Source: Siphlonurus alternatus (lineage: Eukaryota; Arthropoda; Insecta; Ephemeroptera; Siphlonuridae). Taken from it: DNA of 64,000 nucleotides. Positions 19,545 through 30,800 of this stretch are shown one piece after another (position 1 is the stretch's first letter; each line of letters begins with the position of its first letter). The notes below the pieces were generated by a model, which saw nothing but the letters and a program-made list of their open reading frames with translations, had not been told where the DNA came from and did not search any database. The position numbers were made by a program, and so were the translations under genes. The DNA lies in the NCBI GenBank assembly GCA_949825025.1, contig OX463787.1:18633482-18697481 (forward strand), given 5' to 3'.

Positions 19545-22500
19545 CTGGAGACAAAGTGGATGGTATTGACACCTGCGGATAACTGTGGTCATGTTAGAGT
19601 ATAAAGAGGGGGTCTTATAAAATTTATTTTTGGTTGTTTAGTGTAGTAATAAATAATATACTTATTATATATTTTTCTAGTGTTATATAAGAATTATTGT
19701 CACTTGTCTTAATATATTTTGAATCACTCTGAAAATTATAGTAAGCTTTCCTTACATTATAATGTCCAATATTTTCAGCAAAAAAAAAAAAAAAAAAAAT
19801 GAAGCAACAGTACAATTGCACAGAGTGATCATAAAGTTCTTGAAAATTGTAGCCGCAAATAAAACTAATAAAATCAATCTAAATGTACATTTAAATGCAT
19901 CAAATTGAAGCCCTGGATTCAACATTTTCAAAACTGGATTCAATTTTTTTTTACGAAATGGTTTTCTCACAAGTTGAAACAAGATGAAAATTGCGTTTTT
20001 TCAACTCTTTATCTTGATTTTTTGGATTGCAGCACCTAAAATTTAATGCATCAAAACTCTTGCTTCTTGATTTTTTTTTACCTTGAGGTTTCTCCACATA
20101 TGCTCCATTACCTATTAGTAATACAAAAAAAATTAAACACATGTAACCGCACCTCTAGCTCCCGCCAAAGGTTGCGTGATTCGCATGACAAGTGTGGTGG
20201 ATTAAAAAACGCTTCTGATGGGGTGCTTGAGTTGCAGTGTCTTGAATACTGTGTTCGTATGTAACTCAAAAGAAGAATTTGAGTGTAATGAGATCAAGGG
20301 ACTTTAGGGCCCAAGTTGTGGGACCTTCATAACGTCTGTTCAAGTGTCCGAGTAAGACCCCGTACAGACAAGAGCGCACGTTATTTCGTGACAGAGTGCA
20401 CCATTGTCTGTACGAGATCTTCCCCGCGGGTAACTTCCCCAAATGCGACGGTCCCGCAATGTGGGCTCCAAGGTCCCTTGACCCCACTCAAATTCTTCTT
20501 TGGAGAACAACGTGTTCAAGACATTGCATGGAGAAGAACACGTGCAACCCAAGAGCGCGCTTTTCAGTCCACTGCGCTTGCGAATCTTGCGACGCCACGT
20601 GATCTTTGGCGAGAGCTTGAGGTGCGGTTACATGTGTTTTGAGGTACGAGTGAAGTCAATGTGGAGAAACCTTAAGGTAATGGGGATAAAAATATTAAAC
20701 AAGCAAAAGTTTTGATGCATTAAATTTCAGGTCCTGCAGTCCAAATCATCAAGAAAAAGAGGTGAAAAAATGCAATTTTTAACATGTTTCAATTTGTGAG
20801 AAAACCATTTTGACAAAAAAAAATTTTGAGTCAAGTTTTGAAAATGATGAATCCAGCACTTCAATTTAATTTATAGAAAGTGTACATTCAGATTGATTTT
20901 AATAGTTTTATTTGTGTCTACAATTTTCAAGAACTTTATGATCACCACGTATTTTCATTACAATAAGTACAGATCGAGTGAGCCATTCTTTGTATTTAAT
21001 ATTTTGTCATGAACTTTGAAATGAAAGGTTGTTTGTAGAGCTATAAGAATTTGTACCATGATAGCTAAGATACTTTTGTTTATAATAATAATAATATTTG
21101 TTTATTGGGTTAAGTAATACAAAAGAATGGGGGAAAAGACATGAAAAAAAAAAAACAAAAAAAAAACAACAACAACAAAACAAAAGATGACTTAAGAGCA
21201 TAAATAAAAAATACATAATAAAAAAAAAAATATGAAAACAAAACCCAAACGGTGGTATGAGAAAGGCATAAAATCCATGCATAAATAATATATGATCAAC
21301 CACCAATAATTATCAGATAAATAACTACATCGTCAACATTTATACATTTGAATAAAATAATATAGCAAAAAAGAAATACAATATGCTATATTAACAAAGT
21401 AATAATAAATATATACATAATAAAAATAGTGAAAGATAGTAAAATAACTATCATTGTCAATACAAGCTTCTTGTTGTGACTTAAGGAATGGGGAAAGGAT
21501 ATTATAACGCAGTGTTTCAGGTAAATTGTTGTATGCATTTACAACACGAGGGAAGAAAGAAGAGAGGTAGGCAGACTGACTTCTAGGAGTCCCCAACACA
21601 GTACTAAGATATTATGATCTTGATAGAGAATTTTCGATGTGATTTTTTTCTTTAACAGCTTGACTAAAAACATAGAAGTTACTGTTCTTCATTACTATAA
21701 CATGTTTATATTAATTTAAGGTAATACATTAAATTAATTTAGTTTGCACGAAAGTATTATTTTAGAATTAAAATATCTTTTTGAATCTAATGGTGCTGTT
21801 TTAAAATTTTAGCTAGCGGAATTTTATTTTATAAAAAAAAAGCTCTTAAACAACAAATTAACAATTCAGCTTTCATTTAATCATTTTTTTATTTATATCT
21901 TTCTTTTTTTTCAGGAAGAGATTTTAATTTTTCAAATAGGCTTACATAAAGGATTTTCAAACTATGAGCTGAAAGGTTCGTTCCTTGCATTCAGATTCCT
22001 GATATGAACTGATAAAAAATTCAAATCTGTTCCTTCGTGTGATAAAAAAAGTAATTGCATGGCAGTCGGAATTATGCTTTTTCTAACTGCTATGGAATCA
22101 TTTTTTCTAGTTTCATTGTCAATGTTCCTGTTGTTACCACATCTCAAGCTACCCTAAAACTATTGTTACATATTGTACTATTTATTTTGCCATACCTTAT
22201 AACTTCTTAAATTATAAACAAATTTATTACACAATATGGAAAAAAATGTAAGAATCATATTGCATTTCGTATCATTTTCTTGCCTATATAGAAATATTAT
22301 TTAAATTTCTTAACTTTTTTCTTTACTAACTTATATATAATAAAAGGAATGATCGCTCGTCCATCCCCTTCAAGTTTCTATACTCACAACCAATATACAT
22401 TGTTTTTTTGTTTGCTCGCGTACTCCACGATCAATTCGTTTTTCTCCTCAGTCTCGACGCCTGCAAGTTGCAAACCATGTGACGCACAGAACTTCTCGGG

Positions 22501-22587
22501 AAAAAATCGATTCTTTCCGATTGTGTATTTACAAACAAACTTAATTTTCTCTCTTACCTTGGCGGGTAAACATGGTTTGGGTTTAAA

Positions 22588-22664
<77 letters not shown>

Positions 22665-24732
22665 CCATAACATTTTATTGCCAATGTAAATTTAATTAAT
22701 ATAAAATAAAAAGATTAATTTCTCTTTCATCCCCTTCAAATACTTATACTCACAACCATACGATGATTCTTTTTTGCCTGCGTATTCCACGATCAAGTTG
22801 TTCTCCTCCTCAGTCTCGATGCTGGCCAGCTGCAGACCGTGTGACTGACAGAACTTCTTTGCTTGCTTGTTGGTTAGCACCTGTTTACAATACATTAAAA
22901 CAGTGGGATCAAATAACTTCTTTAACATCACATGTGGATGAAACAAGAATTTTTATACTAAGTGGATCGGTAGAGTCACTGCTGTCGGTGTGCAGGAAAT
23001 GGGTGGCAAACAATTGAATGTCTGACAAATAATGCAAAAACATTGAGACAATCCATACACAAATAGAATATATGTACTTCTTGACCACACAGCTAGCTTG
23101 TAAGAAAGATGCACTTACTCAATGGTCAAGATGAAATGTAAATTTGACCATGAGATGTTTTATGTTTTTGAAAAAGAGCCAAAGTGTCTAATTCCTCCCA
23201 AAATATATTTTTGAGATTGACGCTAGTGCTTAAATTTTTATGATAAAATTCATCCTCATTCTCACCATTGCAAATAATATCATGAATTTTATATACATGT
23301 TATTCTCATAACTAAATTTTATTATAATTAAACTAGCTTTTGTTTGTTGATGCAAAATTAACGATAGGAACTTTTAATGTTTAATAAAATAAGACATTAT
23401 TTTCTAATTTACATATTTTTATCAGAATATTTTGACATATAAAATGTCGCTAGCATTTCCAAAATACATGCAATCGAATATTCATATTAATAGATGATTA
23501 AATATTATAATATTAAAAATTCGTTCAGGAATATTTGTACACATAATTTAAATGTTAACTGCATAACAAAATTCAAGCGAATAAAATATTAAAAAAATTA
23601 ATTTTTTTTCTCATTCTAATTAATTTTTCTATTTTCTGGCATAAATCAAGAAGTATTTGTATACTTAATTGGTTACAAAAATTAACAAAAGACAAAGTTC
23701 AATATAAGATATAAGTTCAATATTTTTTATAAGAAAATAAAAAAATCATATTATATATAAAGGAAACTAAATTACCTACTGCACTAATTTTCTATTTAAA
23801 ATGAAACATACCTTCTCTTCATCGAATTCAAAGAAGTAATATTTGTCTCCCAGTCTTACCATGTTAAGAGCGTCAACTGAAATAAAAATTATATTTTATA
23901 TTTTTATGTAATATCAATGATATCTCTGTAAATGAAACACATTGTATCATTAAAATTATTTAAATTTTTATAATTTTACTTTATTTCAGATTACATGTAA
24001 CCTATATACCTTGACAGTGAACATATAGTATTTTGGAATATTTTCAATTTTAACACAATAATGGACAATTTGCATGACATTTTTTAATTGCAGAATTAGA
24101 TAGAGGGTGCAAAGTTATGGCATCCTGATTTTTTTCAGATTTTTTTAGAGACCGGGAACTATTTTTAAAAATGATTGAAAGTCAATTTTATGACGTCACG
24201 AGAAGTCTGTTCTTAAGAAAAGGAAAGGCGCTAAACGTCCTTGACGTCATAAAACTCACATTCAATAATTTTTTAAAAATAGTTCCCGGTCTCTAAAAAA
24301 TCTAAAAAATTTCAAAGAAGTACCCTCTATCCATTTCTGCAATAAAAAAATGTCATGCAAATTGTCCATTGTAAGTAAAATGTGGCGGGATAAATGTGGA
24401 GACAAATGTTTTCATTAAATATATTTAATTTTAGTCAAATTAACTGAAAAAATGTCATAGAAATTCTTCCATAGTAATACGACTTTCGAGGAATTATATA
24501 CAAATAATGATTTTAAAAAATATTAAAAATTTTGAAAATTCGAATATTCTTAAATGTCTATTGTTACTACATATTCAAGCAATGGTATAAAATATCAAAA
24601 TAATATTATTTTTAATTTTTCTTTATTCACATCCTCTATTATTAGAAAAAAATAAATATGCGAGATTTTAATGTTGACTGCGTCAATTCAATTGCTTTTA
24701 TCAATTATTATTTCAATCATTTTTTTTAAATA

Positions 24733-24818
<86 letters not shown>

Positions 24819-27800
24819 TATATGTATAATATTATATTATATATTATTATGTTCCCCAATATTGTTTGTTAAAATTTTTCTTGAAAGACATAAAATCTTA
24901 AACTTCCAATGTTATAAAAAAACATTTCTTTTAATATTAATATATTATTTACAATAGTATATTTTATAAACAACGTTATTAAAAATAATTATTACTTTGA
25001 CCTATAAAAATGGTTTTAAGAAACGAATTGAGTGTAAGATGACACGAAACATCGATTGTTGTAGTTCAATTTGATTAAGATGTAAACCTTAGCAACCCCT
25101 TATAATAATTCTGAATTTTTTATGAAGACAGTTCTAAGGACCAAAAAAATTAAGAAAAATTTTCTAAAAAATTCGCTTAACTAATTTTTTAATATTAATT
25201 TCTTAGATTAGGTCTCCATGGAAAAGCCGTATATTGAAAATTTAAAAAATTAATTTTAAAAAATTCTGTCGTATTTTGTTTTGAAATTTTTACCACATTT
25301 TTTTGGTGCAAAGAACTGTCTCTCAAAAAAATTTGAAATTATTATTAGGTTGCGAATTTTTAAATGTTAATCAAATGAAACTAATAATATGATGTTTCAT
25401 GTTATGTTACCCTTAACAAAGTCTCATTAAAAAAGAAAACTGCAGTTAAAAGCTAATCCATTTAATTGTACTATTTTGAATACAAATATTAGACTCACAA
25501 GTTTGTGGATGTTTAAAGCTGCAAGAATTGTCTGTTATCCAAGGCTTTAAATTTGCCATGTCCGTAAAGACAATGTAGTTGAAGAGATCACATCCAGTAG
25601 TATCATTGTCAGGAATTAGTGAACGGCTGACTACTCCACGTAGTACCCAGGACTTTTCACCATTTGTTCCAGTACGAAGAACGACCATTCCACTTCCACT
25701 ATCTCCAGTGCATGGACCTGTACCTGCAAGTATATGAAGATTTTAGAAAAATATTATGAGACACAAACGCAATATTATTGTTTTGTGAAAATAATGATCA
25801 AGTACCATCTCTTTTTCCTGCGCAATATGCGTTGTCATTTACTATGCTTTTGAATTGTGCATTACTTTGAAGGCAAACATTTTTGTCAACAATTGGCAGC
25901 TCCGTCATCTTTGCAATCTCTGTTGCCGAATTAAAATTTTCATCTCTCCCCCAGCCAACAACCTGAAAAATTCCATTGGAAATCAGTTCTATCATTATAT
26001 AACTGTATTTTCTTCAACTTACTGTTCCAATCTCGCCAGTTAATTGATAGTCTACTGTGTTATTCCAGAGACAAACTGGAGTTACGTAATCAGTTAAGTT
26101 GACTGAGAAGTCAAGCTCTATGAATGCTAGATCAATGCCATTTATTCTAGATATTTCATAGGAAGGATGAATTTTCACGTTCTGAGCCTGTTAAAAAAAC
26201 AGAAAAACGTATTATAGCACGAAGAATTCTCAATTCTAATTATCTCTCTATCTGAATCTCTATGTTAATAAGAATTCCTATGACACAAGGACTATATACC
26301 TAACCTGAGGGACTATAAATCTGTCTTAAATAATAGACCGTATTTATCCTAAAATGGTACATTTTATTACAAAAATCTTAAAAACACGATGCATATGGTT
26401 TTCAGGATCAACTTACATTTTTGCCAATGCTGGCTCTGAACGTTGCTGTAGGTGGATCAGTCAGTATGTGCTGAAGGCAGCGAGCCTGAACATCACTGTC
26501 TGATGATGCAAAGGAGAGGTCGAAGGACAAGTCTCAGTAACAAAATGTGACAGAGTCAAGTGCAAAGACTGAGTGATCCACCTGGTACGTCATCTTTTAT
26601 AGTGCATATCAATACATAAAATGTTGCTCCGGAAGCTATTCATTTCATAACAAACATTTTTTACTGAAACACCATTGGCCAGCACCATTCAACAAAATAC
26701 AGGGCGGGTATGGTCTAATGAAAGGTTTTTCACCTCATAGGGGTTGCTGACAAGTGAGTACATTAAGAATAATTATTTGTATGCTGTCATGTAATTCATG
26801 GAGAGCGAGTACTATTGCTTCAATATCTTGAAGCAATAGTACTCAATTTAAACACAAATTGGGTTGTATAATAGAGATATTCTAATTTATTTAAATATAA
26901 ATTAGACTATCTTCACATTTTCCGATATAAAATGGAAGGTTCCTGACTTCCAATAATAAAATAATATATATAAAATATATATATATATATATTTATATGG
27001 GTATACATTATAGATATATAAATTTTTTTCATTAAAATTGCATTTTTTTTTCTATATTAAAATAAATGTAGCAATTTTACTTAAGACTCTGCCTCACCTC
27101 GCAGCGGCAATCCTTTGCGGAAGTAAAGTATGCAGCCTGCAGCTTCGTTCATTACTACGGAGTTGCATTTTACACTTATAGATGGCATATTTCATAATAT
27201 CCCCACGATTTGTTTAAAACGTTTCTTCAGATGGTTCGGGGTTTCAAGTTAGTATATAATTAGTAATTAGAAGTACCCAATAGAGTTTGATTTAAAAAAA
27301 AAAAGATAAAAAAACATATACTGATTTACTGCTCATAGTGCACTTTCCTGAAATAGCAGATAGCTCATTATTTTTGCAACGAAATCGTGGTATAGTTAGG
27401 CAGATGGCTCATTATTCCGGACGGTAGACGAATATGCCATTCTATATTATAACAGTTATATATTATGCATCAAATTAAAAAAGGAACGAGCTTACCATGA
27501 ATTTATAAATGAAATAAAAGAAAAGCCGTCCACTGTAAAAATGCATGAAGGTTCACTTTCAACACTCATGCATATACAGTAAAACCTTGACTTTACGAAA
27601 TTGAAGGGACCAAAAAATCGGGACTTCGTAAATTCGAGGTTCGTAAACTCGAGGTCCTTAAAAAAAATTAAAAAATGCCGTATGAATTAACAAATTATTG
27701 TAATAAAACTTCGTTTTTATAATTAATTCAGATTTATTCGAGTGGTAAAAGAGATTAAAACAGTAGAAAAATATGAAATAGCGTGATATAAAAAGATCAC

Positions 27801-30800
27801 GATTTACGCTTGTGATCGATCACGTATTATATATATAAGTCACGCGGTAATTCGAGACAACGTGAAAACAAAAAAAATAATCAAAACGTTACTAAGACAC
27901 ATATAATATATGCATATAAAAATACATTAACGGTGCGTTGTAAATTTACATCTCTTAGGAAATCGCAATTTTTACGTGAATATCATAACATCGCGGACGT
28001 GACATGAAGAGGTGGAAAAAAAAATAAAAAACTTCAATTTTGTGCATTTTAAGTCTTTTAGAAAATGAAAGAACTCGTATTAATTTTATTTTCGCAATTC
28101 GCAATCGACAATTGAAATGCAGTAAACGACGTTTTTTCTATTCGCATAGCCAATAAAATAAAAATACTGTTCATATACGCGGTTAATTTTCCATAACGAT
28201 GTGCATTTTATTTTATTTTTTTTTATGTTTTTTTTAATTTTTATTCTCTATCAATAATTTATTAAAAAAAAATTAAAATTGAATGAAGTTTTGAGGTATA
28301 TATATAATGTACTCCATTCATGCAGCAATGCGATTGGGTCATACAATCTGGCCGGACGAAGAGGATTCAACACTTTATTATTTTTAAGATCTTATTAACA
28401 ACGATATAGACCACGCATTTCCATACAAATAAAAGTTTTATCAATCAGTTATTGTTTTATAACTAATAAATAAAAAATCTTACGAGTTGACGCTATAAAA
28501 TAAAATGAATCTTGATTCTCGATCACAAATTTTACATTATGACGCGCGCGTAATTTACATTTAAAAGACGCTTTAAATGTCATTTTTATGATAAATATAT
28601 TCGTAAACTCGAGGTTAATGCGCTCTAGGGGCCATGTGAGCACTTTGTTATTTCGTAAAATCGAGTTTTCGTAAGTTCTAGGTTATTTAACATGCATTTC
28701 CCTATCTAAATATTCGGGACCGAGAAAATACTTCGCTAAATCGAAGTTCGTAAAATTGAGGTTTTACTGTACGCAATATAGTCAAATCAAATTCAACATT
28801 CCCACTGGAAGTGCCAGGAAGTTTTACGTATGTATTAACGTTTGATATTTGAAAATTTTGCAGAGAGCTTTTAGTATAAAAGCACACACCTTTTTGCAAA
28901 ATCTCAAAATTTAGATATGAGAAAGAAGGAGAAACCACTCATTTCAGGCTACTTCCGGCGTGATTATAAAAATTGTTTTACAGCACCGAAAATCAAGGAT
29001 CGTATAACAAGCAGCAGTTGAAAATGTTAGAGAAGAAAAAATATCAAGCAACAAGCCAAGAAGCAAGTCAAAGAGAAAGTTTGAGAGGGAGGGTAGCTGC
29101 TGTAGCTGGACTACCCTTCGCAGGTATAGAATTCACGCGCACATGCGTCTACCGTTACCTTTTTGCTTCTGCTGCTAAAGCAACACTATCTTAGAAGTTT
29201 TTAGAATTTCACCACTAGTATTCGCTGATTGTTACAAACTTTTTTTTGTTAAGTTGTAACAAATATGAGTTTCGTAACGATGATTAATTTCTTGAATACA
29301 TAAATTTCATTGAAAAATCATTTAACTAGCATTTAAGAAAATAAAATTATCTTGTGCATTAAATAAAGCAATTCGTAAAAAAAAAAAGAAAAAAAAGTGC
29401 AAAGACATTAATTTTTTATTTGAAATTTTAAATTTCCAAAATCGAAATTTTAAAACTGCAATTACAAAAGATTATGATTAAAATTAAAAAAAAAAAATAA
29501 GAAGACGATGTGCAATAGTCCGATAACTGAGCTTTTTTTAATGTAAATCCCACGTATATGCGCTTTTTGGTTGAATAAAACGATCAACATTGCGGATAGC
29601 ATAGAGAAGCATAGGAGCTTCCTAGAAGTGATGCAGAGTCTTAAGATTCAATATCTAAATACTCACGTTTCGTATCTGAACAGTGCTGTGATCTCGCCAC
29701 TTTTGAACCTTGGTTCTACCCATGACTAACGTTATATCTGCTGCTTCCAACGTGAATTTGAATTCATTCTCCTCCAAACAATGTGCAGCTGTAAAATGTG
29801 TCCACGTTACATGTAACAGAAAAACAACATTTCTCTTAGTTTTAACTGATATCGCTCAAATTTTATTTAATATAATTCGGAATAAAACTAGAAAATCACT
29901 TATTAAAATCATTGGGTGCGTTTCGCAAAGCAGTTAGCCAGGTTTCTAACCACGTTTCACAATACCTGTTTCACGTATTAAACGATGTTAGAAACCTGGC
30001 TAACTGGTTTGTGAATCTTGTCCATTGATAATAAATACAGAGATAATTAAGATGAAACTTGTTGTACTGTATTAATAGTATTTGTTCTTAAATTTATTAG
30101 AAGAAATTTATCCTGCATTATTATTGTGTAGGGCTTTAAATAACCAAGACAAATGTATAACCATTGACCGTCAACTTTTAACCGGTTTTTAATCAAATTG
30201 AATTTCGATTAAAAATAGCCCGGAATTTTGAAAATGTTTGATTGATTTAAAAAACCATCTAACTGTTATCATTTAATTTCATTCCAACGGTTAAGTATTT
30301 GAAATTATTTCATCAGATAATTTATACGTAACAGCTAACTCTACGCCATCGGTTAATTTTTGGCAATTTTCAAGTTAAATTAAGATAGATTAAATACAAA
30401 TTTGCCATTTCTATTGCATACATAATTGAATTTAGTTTATTCTTTTCCCTTTTATCAATTAATATTGTTTATTTAACTGGCATTATTGAATATGGTTTCT
30501 CATCATCTCATCACAGTGTCACAATTGCATTCAATTTTTTTGTGGGGGGGGGGGGGGGGGGGAGGTGCGGAGAGAGGGTGATGAATTGAAATATTAAAAT
30601 ATTTTCCAAACTGTTTTCAATGTATCATATTATATATTTTCGTGAATGACTCTCAAATTCCTTTTTTTCTTTGTCATAGTTCATAAAATATGTTTTTATT
30701 AGTTGAATACCAAAAACGCAAGTTGAACAATTGTGCAGTTGACATTGTCAAAAATATAAGTAAATGTTATAGGTAATATATATTTGAGAGGATTGTCAAA

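Noticed and set aside
20266..20715. Cluster of overlapping 70-110 codon ORFs on both strands
   Set aside because: They fall in the GC-rich palindrome arms, overlap on both strands and match no family.
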